Assembly: GCA_005879205.1 (NCBI GenBank)
Contig: VBLD01000193.1
Span: forward strand, 1 to 5,580
Direction of reading: 5' to 3'
Length of the DNA: 5,580 bases
DNA from: Deltaproteobacteria bacterium
GTDB lineage: Bacteria; Desulfobacterota; Binatia; DP-6
Of the stretch, positions 1-5,580 are shown piece after piece. A program made the translations under genes and the position numbers. The notes beneath the pieces were generated by a model. That model was not told where the DNA came from. It was given only the letters and a program-made list of their open reading frames with translations, and made no database searches. Each line of letters starts with the position of its first letter. Position 1 is the stretch's first letter.

Positions 1-633
1 CAGGAGGGCCTGCTGGACCCCCTCGCCCGAGACGTCCCGGGTGATCGACGGGTTGTCTCCCTTCCGGGCGATCTTGTCGATCTCGTCGATGTAAACGATG
101 CCCCGCTGGCACTTCTCGACGTCGTAGTCGGCGTTCTGGAGGAGCGACAGGATGATGTTCTCGACGTCCTCCCCGACGTAGCCCGCCTCGGTCAGACTGG
201 TCGCGTCCGCGATGGCGAACGGTACCTGGAGGAACCGCGCGAGCGTCTGCGCGAGGAGCGTTTTCCCCGAGCCCGTCGGTCCGACGAGCAGGATGTTCGA
301 CTTCTGCAGCTCGACGTCGCCCGTGACGAGCTGGGAGTCGATGCGCTTGTAGTGGTTGTGCACGGCGACGGCGAGAATCTTCTTCGCCCGCTCCTGCCCG
401 ATCACGTACTGGTCGAGGACCTTCTTGATCTCCGAAGGCTTCGGCACCGCGGACGTGGACGAGAGGCTCTCTTCCTGGTCACATTCCTCGGCGATGATAT
501 CGTTGCAGAGGTCGATGCACTCGTCGCAGATGTAGACAGTGGGCCCGGCGATCAGCTTCCGCACCTCGTCCTGGCTCTTCCCGCAGAAGGAGCAGACGAG
601 GTTGCCCGTGCGGTCATCCCCGTGCTTGGCCAT
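1..633 (-). CDS. clpX: ATP-dependent Clp protease ATP-binding subunit ClpX (N-terminal part, cut by the window edge)
   Basis: ClpX is the cytoplasmic hexameric AAA+ unfoldase that recognises tagged substrates, unfolds them with ATP and threads them into ClpP. Translation from the ATG at 633 gives 211 residues, still open at base 1; the full family length is about 420. Visible landmarks are the N-terminal C4 zinc-binding domain (Cys14, Cys17, Cys36, Cys39), a linker, then the AAA+ domain. That domain has the Walker A motif GPTGSGKT at 118-125, the substrate-gripping pore loop GYVG at 151-154 and Walker B IVYIDEID at 179-186. The arginine finger, sensor 2 and the ClpP-docking loop would lie beyond the edge. 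The start is supported by an SD-like AAGGGGG (646-640) six bases upstream and by the family-typical beginning just before the zinc fingers. It lies 16 bases downstream of clpP and is presumably in the same transcript. No key residue is missing in the visible part. Identity is essentially certain. Confidence 0.98.
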   Translation of the reverse strand, partial: MAKHGDDRTGNLVCSFCGKSQDEVRKLIAGPTVYICDECIDLCNDIIAEECDQEESLSSTSAVPKPSEIKKVLDQYVIGQERAKKILAVAVHNHYKRIDSQLVTGDVELQKSNILLVGPTGSGKTLLAQTLARFLQVPFAIADATSLTEAGYVGEDVENIILSLLQNADYDVEKCQRGIVYIDEIDKIARKGDNPSITRDVSGEGVQQALL

Positions 634-649
634 TACATGCCCCCTTCGC

Positions 650-1258
650 TCAGGTCCCCTTCACCTTGCCCGGCCGGGAGACGATGACCTCGTCGACGAG
701 GCCATATTCGACCGCCTGCTTGCCGGTCATGAAGAGATCGCGATCGGTGTCCTTCTCGATCCGCTTGAGGCTCTGCCCGGTGTGCCTGACCAGGATGTTG
801 TTCATCTGCTCGCGTAGACGGAGCATCTCGCGGGCCTGGATGTCGATGTCGCTCGCCTGTCCCTGCACGCCGCCCGCCGGCTGGTGAATCATAATGCGGG
901 CGTGCGGCAGCGCGAAGCGCTTGCCCTTGGTCCCCGCGGACAGGAGCCAGGCCGCCATGCTGGCCGCCTGGCCCACGCAGAGTGTGGACACCTCGGGCTT
1001 GATGTACTGCATGGTGTCGTAGATCGCGAGACCGGCGGTCACCGAGCCACCCGGGGAGTTGATGTAAATGTAGATGTCCTTCTCCGGGTCCTCGGACTCG
1101 AGGAAGAGCAGCTGCGCCACGATAAGATTGGCCAGATCGTCGCCGATCCCGGTACCGAGGATGATGATGCGGTCGCGCAGCAGACGGGAGTAGATGTCGT
1201 AGGCGCGCTCGCCGCGACCGGTCTGCTCGATGACGATGGGGACGAGATTGGCCTGCAT
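650..1258 (-). CDS. clpP: ATP-dependent Clp protease proteolytic subunit ClpP (serine peptidase S14)
   Basis: ClpP forms the two-ring tetradecameric peptidase chamber that degrades proteins delivered by ClpX. The 202-residue product is full length for the family (about 195-207). The catalytic triad is Ser100 (in GQAASMAAW), His125 (in IMIHQPAGG) and Asp174 (in TDRDLF), with the same 25 and 49 residue spacings as E. coli Ser97/His122/Asp171. The glycine-rich NSPGGSVTAG strand lies at 67-76. The N-terminus LVPIVIEQTGRGER matches the axial-loop region of mature ClpP. I chose the ATG at 1258 because it starts just before that conserved segment. An in-frame GTG at 1306 has an SD-like GAGGA eight bases upstream and would add 16 residues. 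However, those codons (AAA, AGA, GAA, AGA, TAT) are unlike the GC-rich coding around them, and the stretch looks like a promoter. The weakness of the ATG choice is that it has no clear ribosome binding site. The gene sits between tig and clpX. Confidence 0.97.
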   Translation of the reverse strand: MQANLVPIVIEQTGRGERAYDIYSRLLRDRIIILGTGIGDDLANLIVAQLLFLESEDPEKDIYIYINSPGGSVTAGLAIYDTMQYIKPEVSTLCVGQAASMAAWLLSAGTKGKRFALPHARIMIHQPAGGVQGQASDIDIQAREMLRLREQMNNILVRHTGQSLKRIEKDTDRDLFMTGKQAVEYGLVDEVIVSRPGKVKGT

Positions 1259-1283
1259 GTCGGCTGGCGAATACCCGTCGAGG

Positions 1284-1312
1284 ATTCTACCGGCTTCTCT
1301 TTTCACGGGCAA
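1284..1312 (-). promoter_or_regulatory. Candidate sigma70-type promoter for clpP-clpX in the tig-clpP gap
   Basis: Read on the minus strand, TTGCCC (1312-1307) is followed after exactly 17 bases by TAGAAT (1289-1284), which matches the -10 consensus at five of six positions. Transcription would begin near 1277, leaving a leader of about 20 bases before the clpP ATG at 1258. The segment is AT-richer than its surroundings. If real, it would transcribe clpP-clpX separately from tig and would exclude the GTG at 1306 as a start on that transcript. No sigma32-type heat-shock motif was seen. It is a sequence match only. Confidence 0.42.
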
Positions 1313-1325
1313 TGTCCTCGGCCTC

Positions 1326-2612
1326 TTACGCCGGCACGGTTCTTGCGCCGCCCGAAGCCTCTGCGACCAGGCGAGCGAGCGCGCGATCGCGGGCGAGCTT
1401 CGCATGGAGTGCCGCATGCGCCTCCGGACGATGATACAGCGCCCGCAACCGCTCCCCGCGCTGGCCGTCTCGCGCCGCCATCGCGTCGATCTCCGCCTCG
1501 ACCTCCTTCTCGTCGATCGTGAGGCCCAGGTGCGACGCGACCGCGTCGAGGAGCAGCTCCGCCCGCACCTGATGCTCGGCGCGCGGTCGCAGCTCGGTGC
1601 GAAGCTCGGCCAGGGCACGCTCGCGATCGGTCCCCTCCGGAAGACGGACGCCGAGTGTCCCGAGGAGCGCCTCGACGCGACGTTCCACGAGCGTCGGCGG
1701 CACGTCGAAGGGATGCCGAGCGATCATCTGCTCGAGGAGCCCTTGGTGCACCGCGTCGGCGGCACGCGCCTCCGCTTCGCGCTCCAGGTCGGTCCGCAGC
1801 CGTGCCCGCAGTTCGGCCAGTGTCTGGCACCGTCCATGGTCGCGCGCGAAGTCGTCGTCGAGCGGCGGCACCTCCTTGGCGCGAAGCTCGCGGATCACGA
1901 CGTCGAACTCCGCCGTCTTTCCCGCCAGTCCCGCGTTCGGATACTCACGTGGATAGGGAACGCGAAGCGTGAGCGTCGCGGCGCGATGCTGGCCGATCAG
2001 CTGCCGTTCGAGCGCGAGCGGGAAGCTGCCGCCGCCCGCCTCGACCAGCACGCCTTCGCGATGGACCGGCTCGGCGCCCTCCAGTCGGCTCGTGAGGTCG
2101 ACGGTGACCATGTCGCCGGCCTCGATGATGGTCCGGTCCGTGATGGGCCGCAGCTGGGCAGCAGAATCCCGTAGCCTCTCGAGCGCGGCCTCAACGGCGT
2201 CGTCGCCCACCGTCGTGGACGGCCGAGGCAGCTCGAGGCCCGCCAGGTTGCCGATCTCGATCACCGGCCGGATATCGACCGTGGCCGAGTAGCGCAGCGA
2301 CTGGCCCGGCGTCAGGGGGTCCGCATCGATGTCGGGCGTGCCCAGCGGTTCGAGCCGATGGGTCTCGATCGCCTGGCGGAAGGACTCCTCGACCAGCCGC
2401 CCGAGCACCTCGCGCCGGACCTGCTCGCCGAAGTTTCGTTCCAGCACCGGCCGCGGCACGCGACCCGGCCGGAAGCCGGGCAGACGAGCCTGACGCCCCA
2501 CGAGCGTGAAGGCACGCTCGAGCTCCGCCTGCACGTCGGTCGCGGAGATCTCCACCTGGATGCGCTTGCGGACGGGGCTCAAATCCTCGAGTGTGACGCG
2601 CGCCGGTTCCAT
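1326..2612 (-). CDS. tig: Trigger factor, ribosome-associated chaperone and peptidyl-prolyl isomerase
   Basis: Trigger factor docks on the large ribosomal subunit beside the peptide exit tunnel and shields nascent chains; its middle domain has FKBP-type prolyl isomerase activity. The 428-residue product is close to the 432 of E. coli. The N-terminal ribosome-binding domain (about 1-115) carries the signature loop GFRPGRVP at 46-53, equivalent to the GFRxGxxP tail that contacts protein L23. The FKBP-like domain spans about 165-245, beginning EAGDMVTVDLTSRLEG and including a PYPREYPNAGLAGK segment. The rest is the alpha-helical substrate-cradling domain, rich in Arg, Glu and Ala. The ATG at 2612 fits the family N-terminus (VTLEDLSPVRKRIQVEI); no strong ribosome binding site precedes it. 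It follows the tRNA-Leu gene by 32 bases and precedes clpP, a widely conserved order that couples early folding with the Clp protease. The product ends in a short GGARTVPA tail with no special feature. Confidence 0.97.
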   Translation of the reverse strand: MEPARVTLEDLSPVRKRIQVEISATDVQAELERAFTLVGRQARLPGFRPGRVPRPVLERNFGEQVRREVLGRLVEESFRQAIETHRLEPLGTPDIDADPLTPGQSLRYSATVDIRPVIEIGNLAGLELPRPSTTVGDDAVEAALERLRDSAAQLRPITDRTIIEAGDMVTVDLTSRLEGAEPVHREGVLVEAGGGSFPLALERQLIGQHRAATLTLRVPYPREYPNAGLAGKTAEFDVVIRELRAKEVPPLDDDFARDHGRCQTLAELRARLRTDLEREAEARAADAVHQGLLEQMIARHPFDVPPTLVERRVEALLGTLGVRLPEGTDRERALAELRTELRPRAEHQVRAELLLDAVASHLGLTIDEKEVEAEIDAMAARDGQRGERLRALYHRPEAHAALHAKLARDRALARLVAEASGGARTVPA

Positions 2613-2644
2613 CGGATCAGGAGATCAGCCACCGCGGGTCGAGA

Positions 2645-2724
2645 TGCGAGAGGGGGGATTCGAACCCCCACGGTTGCCCGCGAGATCCTAAATCTCGTGC
2701 GTCTGCCAATTCCGCCACTCTCGC
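2645..2724 (-). tRNA. tRNA-Leu, anticodon UAG
   Basis: The 80-base gene folds as a complete class II tRNA on the minus strand. The acceptor stem GCGAGAG (2724-2718) pairs with CTCTCGC (2652-2646), followed by discriminator A73 at 2645. The D arm has a GCG/CGC stem with the GG pair in its loop. The anticodon stem CGAGA/TCTCG encloses the loop TTTAGGA, so the anticodon is UAG, reading CUA and other CUN leucine codons. An 11-base variable arm forms a short CGG-GCAA-CCG hairpin. The T stem GGGGG/CCCCC encloses TTCGAAT. The 3' CCA is not encoded (TCT follows), so CCA would be added by nucleotidyltransferase. The long variable arm and A73 agree with leucine identity. The gene is 32 bases upstream of tig on the same strand with no terminator visible between, so the tRNA may be processed from the head of the tig transcript. 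Confidence 0.97.
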
Positions 2725-2726
2725 GT

Positions 2727-2745
2727 CGCCCGCGGTCAGCGGGCG
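2727..2745 (-). other. Perfect 7-bp inverted repeat just upstream of the tRNA-Leu 5' end
   Basis: CGCCCGC (2727-2733) and GCGGGCG (2739-2745) are exact inverted copies around a five-base loop. On the minus strand the hairpin lies between the candidate tRNA promoter and the mature tRNA 5' end, two bases before it, so it would fall in the tRNA leader. It could guide leader processing. Alternatively it could end transcription of the gene that stops at 2797, but it lacks a following U-run. The hairpin is certain as sequence; its role is not. Confidence 0.4.
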
Positions 2746-2749
2746 TTCA

Positions 2750-2778
2750 TCAATAACAATGCGTTCCAAGCGTGACAA
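2750..2778 (-). promoter_or_regulatory. Candidate promoter for the tRNA-Leu-tig-clp cluster
   Basis: On the minus strand TTGTCA (2778-2773) stands 17 bases upstream of TATTGA (2755-2750), and TGT directly before the latter gives an extended -10 (TGnTAT). The -35 matches five of six consensus positions; the -10 matches only three, which the TGn element may compensate for. Predicted initiation is near 2743, about 20 bases before the tRNA 5' end. The segment lies in the AT-rich part of the 72-base gap after the gene ending at 2797, where a promoter for the cluster would be expected. Confidence 0.45.
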
Positions 2779-2796
2779 GCTGCACCGACGTGGTCG

Positions 2797-4437
2797 CTAG
2801 TTGACGAACCGCAGGCCGTCCGACGTGCGCTCGATCTCCTTGTGCTGAGGCGGGAGTCGGAGCTCCTGGCGCCGGCCACTCGGGTCCGTCATCGTGTCTA
2901 CCCGGTCGAACTCCACGGCGGCACGCTCGCCGTCGACCCGAACCGCGCGCACGCGAACGTCCACATGCAGGTCCTCGACGGTGCCGAAGTAGCGGAGTAG
3001 CCGCTCGGCGTCGGCCTGCGAACGCACCTGTCCCATTCGTTGAAGCGTGCGCACGTCGCGCGTCGACCAGGCGCGCGCGTATTCGTCGAGCCAGCGATGC
3101 ACCTCCTCCTCGCTGAGAGTCGCACCCGGACGTGTCGTGCGCGCCAGCTCGGGAGGAGGCGGCGCCCGGTCCTCGGTGTGCGGCATCGTCGTCGGTGGGA
3201 GGCGTGGCAAGGTCGTGGCGGGCAGCGAGGCGACGCGGGTCTGCTCGGCGGAAGGCGCGGTCTCGTTTCGCCGGGCGGTCGATGCTTCGCCCTGCGACGG
3301 CCGGGCCCCTCGTGCCGTCACCTGCCAAGAATCTTCCTGCGATGGGACCCCGCGCGCGTGCAACGCCACGGCGACGCGATGCGTTCCCGGCGTCTCGGGC
3401 ACGTACTCGAAGCTCGGGCTCGACCCGCGCTGGACGCGGCGTCCGTCGACGGACCAGTCGTAGGACGCCTCGGACGTGCTCGAAACGATGGCGGTCGCGA
3501 AGCGCATTCGCTCGCCGACCCCGCCTGCGATTCGTCTTGAAGCCGGTGAGCGAACGGCGCGTGGCGGGGTCGCTGGCGGCGGCACTTCGGCAGGTACGGG
3601 CCGCCGTTCTGGGATCGCCGTCGGAGGCGCCGGTGGCTCCGCGGATGGTGGCGCAGCCCGCGCGACGACCTCCGGCGGCGTGGGGGGCGGCGAGGGCTGC
3701 ACTTCGACGACCGGCGCCTGCGGCTCGGCGGGCGGCTCGCGCCGTGCCTCTTCGACTTCGGCCGGCGGCGGGTGGGGTACCGGCGCTTCGGACGGCCGAG
3801 AGCCCTCGAGCACCCACTCGGCCAGCGAGGCGGACCGCTCGTTCTCATTCACGCGGACGACGACCCGGTGAGACCCTGGCTGAGACACCGGCAGAAGGAA
3901 CTCCGAGACGGATTCGGCTGCCGACTGCTCCTGTCGTGACATCGTCCGGCCGTCGACCGTCCATTCGAACCAAACACGGTCCGAGGGGCGCGCGGCCGGA
4001 ACGCGGGCCCCGCAGCGGAAGATCGCCCGCCCGCCCGCCGGTACCACGACGCGGCCGGGAGGCGGCGAGACGTCGAGGGTTGGCGGCACCGGGGGCACCA
4101 CCCCCACGTCCCAGCTACGGACGAGCGTGCTCCCCGTGGTACCCCGCGCGACGAGCGTCACCTGCTGCCAGCCCGCATCCTCGGGAAGGGCCACATAGGT
4201 CCAAGTCGGCAGATGCGAGACCGCGCTCCCCCAGATCGACCACGTGAACTCCACCGCGCCCGGCACGGTGGCCGAGAAGTGGACCGCCTCACCCACCTCG
4301 ACCGAGAGGCGGCGGTCGGTCGGGGTCGCTCGGAGGGGCCCGAAATGGGGCCGCGTCCGGCCCCAGAAGGCGACGGCCGCCACAGCGAGGATCGGGAGCG
4401 CCAAGAGAAGGCTCCGGGGGCGAAGGCCCGTCTTCAC
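2797..4437 (-). CDS. Membrane-anchored protein with three Ig/PKD-like domains and a C-terminal NTF2/SnoaL-like domain, function unknown
   Basis: I do not recognise this gene as a named family. From the GTG at 4437 it encodes 546 residues. Residues 1-8 carry Arg6 and Arg8, followed by one hydrophobic segment at 9-25 (a signal anchor or signal peptide), so the rest should face the periplasm. Three beta-sandwich-like units follow at about 42-113, 120-210 and 299-375. Units two and three share the pattern W-x-V-D-G-R then P-G-x-H-R-V-x-V, showing they are paralogous. Long Pro/Ala/Glu-rich linkers lie at about 214-297 and 376-438. The C-terminus (441-546) begins LSEEEVHRWLDEYARAW and ends in short beta strands with EIERTSDGLRF, typical of NTF2/SnoaL-like cone folds, which often bind small ligands or serve as scaffolds. 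Only one cysteine (142) is present. A TTG at 4479 and a GTG at 4467 are alternative starts; neither start region has a good ribosome binding site, and 4437 gives the best signal segment. It is separated from tig by the tRNA and is divergent from the next gene. Confidence 0.82.
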   Translation of the reverse strand: MKTGLRPRSLLLALPILAVAAVAFWGRTRPHFGPLRATPTDRRLSVEVGEAVHFSATVPGAVEFTWSIWGSAVSHLPTWTYVALPEDAGWQQVTLVARGTTGSTLVRSWDVGVVPPVPPTLDVSPPPGRVVVPAGGRAIFRCGARVPAARPSDRVWFEWTVDGRTMSRQEQSAAESVSEFLLPVSQPGSHRVVVRVNENERSASLAEWVLEGSRPSEAPVPHPPPAEVEEARREPPAEPQAPVVEVQPSPPPTPPEVVARAAPPSAEPPAPPTAIPERRPVPAEVPPPATPPRAVRSPASRRIAGGVGERMRFATAIVSSTSEASYDWSVDGRRVQRGSSPSFEYVPETPGTHRVAVALHARGVPSQEDSWQVTARGARPSQGEASTARRNETAPSAEQTRVASLPATTLPRLPPTTMPHTEDRAPPPPELARTTRPGATLSEEEVHRWLDEYARAWSTRDVRTLQRMGQVRSQADAERLLRYFGTVEDLHVDVRVRAVRVDGERAAVEFDRVDTMTDPSGRRQELRLPPQHKEIERTSDGLRFVN

Positions 4438-4554
4438 AGCGGCCGAGGGTAGCCGCGGGCCGCGCACCCCGCAACGCAAGTGCCTGAAAGCCCGCGGTTA
4501 GCGGACCGCATTTTACTTCCAGAATCGATCGCCGCCGAGGTATGGTCCGCCGCC
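4438..4554. promoter_or_regulatory. Divergent intergenic region with an AT-rich promoter-like core
   Basis: This 117-base gap separates two divergent genes for exported proteins, so promoters for both should lie here. The only AT-rich patch is 4510-4527. On the minus strand it reads TAAAAT (4515-4510), five of six to the -10 consensus, about 73 bases before the GTG at 4437, but without a convincing -35. On the plus strand CAGAAT (4520-4525) is a weaker -10. A 5-bp inverted repeat, GCGGT (4494-4498) with ACCGC (4505-4509), abuts the patch and could be an operator or a chance hairpin. GAGG at 4537-4540 may be the ribosome binding site for the gene at 4555, though at 14 bases the spacing is long. 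Confidence 0.3.
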
Positions 4555-5580
4555 GTGCGCCGTGTACTCGATGCCCTCGGACTCCTGGTCTTGCTGATGG
4601 CCTGGCCGTGCGGACCATTTGCCGGCACGATTCCGGACGCCCTGGCGAAACCGCGCATCTGCGGGAACGGTATCGTCGATCCGGGCGAGCAGTGCGACGG
4701 CGGTGCCTGCTGCGACGCGAGGTGCGCATTCGTCGCGCCCGGGACGCTCTGCCGTCCTTCGGCGGGACTCTGCGATCGACCCGAGTCCTGCACGGGCTCG
4801 AGTGCAACGTGTCCCGACGACGCAAAGGTCGCCGCGGGGGTCGTCTGCCGCGCGTCCACAGGACCTTGCGACGTCGCCGAAACCTGCGATGGCACGAGCA
4901 ACGTCTGCCCCGCCGACGCGTTCGTCTCCTCTCGCACGGTGTGCCGGGCGGCCGCGGGAGAGTGCGACGTCGCCGAGGCCTGCCCGGGCAACGCGCCCAA
5001 CTGTCCGGCCGATGCCAAGCGAGCGATCGGGACCGCGTGCACGGACGACGGCAATCCGTGCACCACCGACGTCTGCGACGGCAGCCACGTCGTCTGCCAG
5101 CACCTCGCGGGAAACGCCGGCGCGGTCTGCCGCGCGGCGGCGAACGAGTGCGACCTACCGGAGACCTGCACCGGCTCGAGCCCGAGCTGTCCGACCGACC
5201 TCGTCAGGACGGCGGGCACACCGTGTACGGACGACGGCAACGTCTGCACCGCGGACGTGTGCAACGGCACGGTCGGCGCGCCCGCGTGCGTGCACAACCC
5301 GGGCAACGCGGGCACCGTCTGCCGCGCGGCGGCCGGCGCCTGCGACGTCGCCGAGACGTGCACCGGCAGTAGCTCCAGCTGCCCGCCCGATCTCTTCCAG
5401 CCGTCGAGCACCGTCTGCCGTGCGGCCGCGGGGGCGTGCGATCTCGCCGAGCGCTGCGCGGGCAATAGCTCCGACTGTCCGGCCGACGCCAAGCAAGCAA
5501 CCGGCACCGCGTGCACGGACGACGGCAACCCGTGCACCACCGACGCCTGCGACGGCACCAGCGTCACCTGCCAGCACACG
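4555..5580 (+). CDS. Secreted cysteine-rich protein with a disintegrin-like domain and tandem four-cysteine repeats (partial, open at the right edge)
   Basis: The reading frame from the GTG at 4555 is open for 342 codons to the last base. Residues 1-31 form a signal peptide: Arg2-Arg3, a hydrophobic core at 8-17, and an ALA motif at 29-31 before Lys32. Residues 36-89 start CGNGIVDPGEQCDGG and continue CCDARC, then GTLCR, CDRPESC, TG and CPDD. In the same order these are the landmarks of the ADAM/snake-venom disintegrin domain, in compact form. The CGNG...GEQCD opening also resembles the cysteine-rich repeats (DUF4215-like) of myxobacterial surface proteins. After it, four-cysteine modules repeat to the end; their cysteines fit two disulfides each, so the mature protein should be an elongated, disulfide-rich rod outside the cytoplasm. 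Adhesion or binding is plausible by analogy only; no catalytic domain is visible. The start is inferred from the signal peptide; the ATG at 4542 is out of frame and yields an Arg-rich, unlikely product. The C-terminus is unseen. Confidence 0.85.
   Translation, partial: MRRVLDALGLLVLLMAWPCGPFAGTIPDALAKPRICGNGIVDPGEQCDGGACCDARCAFVAPGTLCRPSAGLCDRPESCTGSSATCPDDAKVAAGVVCRASTGPCDVAETCDGTSNVCPADAFVSSRTVCRAAAGECDVAEACPGNAPNCPADAKRAIGTACTDDGNPCTTDVCDGSHVVCQHLAGNAGAVCRAAANECDLPETCTGSSPSCPTDLVRTAGTPCTDDGNVCTADVCNGTVGAPACVHNPGNAGTVCRAAAGACDVAETCTGSSSSCPPDLFQPSSTVCRAAAGACDLAERCAGNSSDCPADAKQATGTACTDDGNPCTTDACDGTSVTCQHT
4660..4821 (+). other. Compact disintegrin-like domain (residues 36-89 of the secreted protein)
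   Basis: The cysteines are at residues 36, 47, 52, 53, 57, 66, 73, 79 and 86. Key segments are CGNG (36-39), GEQCD (44-48), the CC pair (52-53), GTLCR (63-67), the CDRPESC loop (73-79) and CPDD (86-89). ADAM disintegrin domains show CGNG, GEECD, CC, GxxCR, ECDLPExC, NG and CPxD in the same order, but with an extra central stretch that is missing here. The similarity was judged by eye. Confidence 0.6.
4750..5580 (+). repeat. Tandem array of nine coding modules, period about 96 bases (32 residues)
   Basis: The first cysteine codons of successive modules fall at 4750, 4846, 4942, 5038, 5128, 5224, 5320, 5416 and 5512. The step is 96 bases every time except 5038 to 5128, which is 90. Six modules (type A: 1, 2, 3, 5, 7, 8) follow C-x6-C-x5-C-x6-C-P-x-D, typically with CRAAAG, CDVAETC and TG. 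Three (type B: 4, 6, 9) follow C-x6-C-x4-C-x6 to x8-C with CTDDGN at the start. The shared spacing suggests that B is a variant of A with one residue lost between the second and third cysteines. The array is still running at the window edge. Confidence 0.85.

Noticed and set aside
1259..1618. N-terminal extension of clpP to a 322-codon frame
   Set aside because: It would overlap the 3' end of tig by almost 300 bases. The added residues are Arg/Ser-rich and absent from the ClpP family, which starts at the conserved LVPIVIEQT segment.
1230..2174. 314-codon plus-strand open frame opposite tig and the clpP start
   Set aside because: It lies wholly antisense to tig and clpP, both unmistakable, and shows no domain of its own.
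2727..2745. Hairpin read as a rho-independent terminator of the gene ending at 2797
   Set aside because: The stem is perfect, but on the minus strand it is followed by ACGCGAG (the tRNA start) rather than a U-run, and the candidate tRNA promoter lies upstream of it. I list it only as an inverted repeat.
3132..4247. 371-codon plus-strand open frame opposite the Ig/NTF2-like gene
   Set aside because: The Arg/Ala/Pro-rich, low-complexity product is typical of a shadow frame in GC-rich DNA. The minus strand shows a signal segment and paralogous domains.
4494..4514. Hairpin GCGGT...ACCGC followed by ATTTT on the plus strand, resembling a terminator
   Set aside because: No plus-strand gene ends before it, the stem is only 5 bp, and it sits in the divergent promoter region.
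4542..5372. ATG-started plus-strand frame at 4542 with GAGG close upstream
   Set aside because: The product is Arg-rich without cysteine order or a signal peptide. The frame starting at 4555 explains the same bases far better.
4434..5579. A 381-codon open frame on the minus strand, antisense to the whole disintegrin-repeat region, with its own repeating pattern
   Set aside because: It is the mirror of the 96-base coding repeat. Its Ser/Ala/Gln/Pro-rich repeats follow from the sense-strand cysteine codons, it has no signal or domain, and the sense strand gives a coherent signal peptide and ordered cysteines.
4555..5580. The cysteine-rich array as a lanthipeptide or other peptide precursor, or as a CRISPR-like repeat
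   Set aside because: It encodes a long secreted chain with ordered four-cysteine modules and no leader/core layout or modification genes. The DNA repeats are coding, diverged and without spacers.

Overview
The window is high-GC bacterial DNA that is densely coding and contains parts of two functional blocks. The organism is probably a high-GC member of the Deltaproteobacteria in the old broad sense (Myxococcota, Binatota or relatives). This rests on three points: the conserved gene order tRNA-Leu, tig, clpP, clpX; the GC-rich codon usage; and a secreted, cysteine-rich, disintegrin-like repeat protein of a kind familiar from such genomes. The lineage is an inference and cannot be proved from 5.6 kb.

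Left block (1-2724, all on the minus strand): a protein-folding and proteolysis cluster. In transcription order it holds tRNA-Leu(UAG), trigger factor (tig), the ClpP peptidase and the N-terminal 211 codons of the ClpX unfoldase, which runs off the left edge. Trigger factor receives nascent chains at the ribosome, and ClpX feeds unfolded or tagged proteins into the ClpP chamber. Spacings are short (32, 67 and 16 bases), so co-transcription is likely. I see a sigma70-like promoter candidate in front of the tRNA and a second one in the tig-clpP gap.

Middle (2797-4437, minus strand): an unrecognised, membrane-anchored, envelope-facing protein. It has three Ig/PKD-like beta domains, long proline-rich linkers and a C-terminal NTF2/SnoaL-like domain.

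Right block (4555-5580, plus strand, divergent from the previous gene): the start of a secreted cysteine-rich protein, open at the right edge. A signal peptide is followed by a compact domain resembling the ADAM/snake-venom disintegrin domain. After that come nine four-cysteine modules at an almost constant 96-base period, in two alternating flavours. This is the most unusual content of the window.

The only gaps between genes are short: 2725-2796 (promoter and hairpin) and 4438-4554 (divergent promoter region). I found no mobile element, CRISPR array or rRNA.
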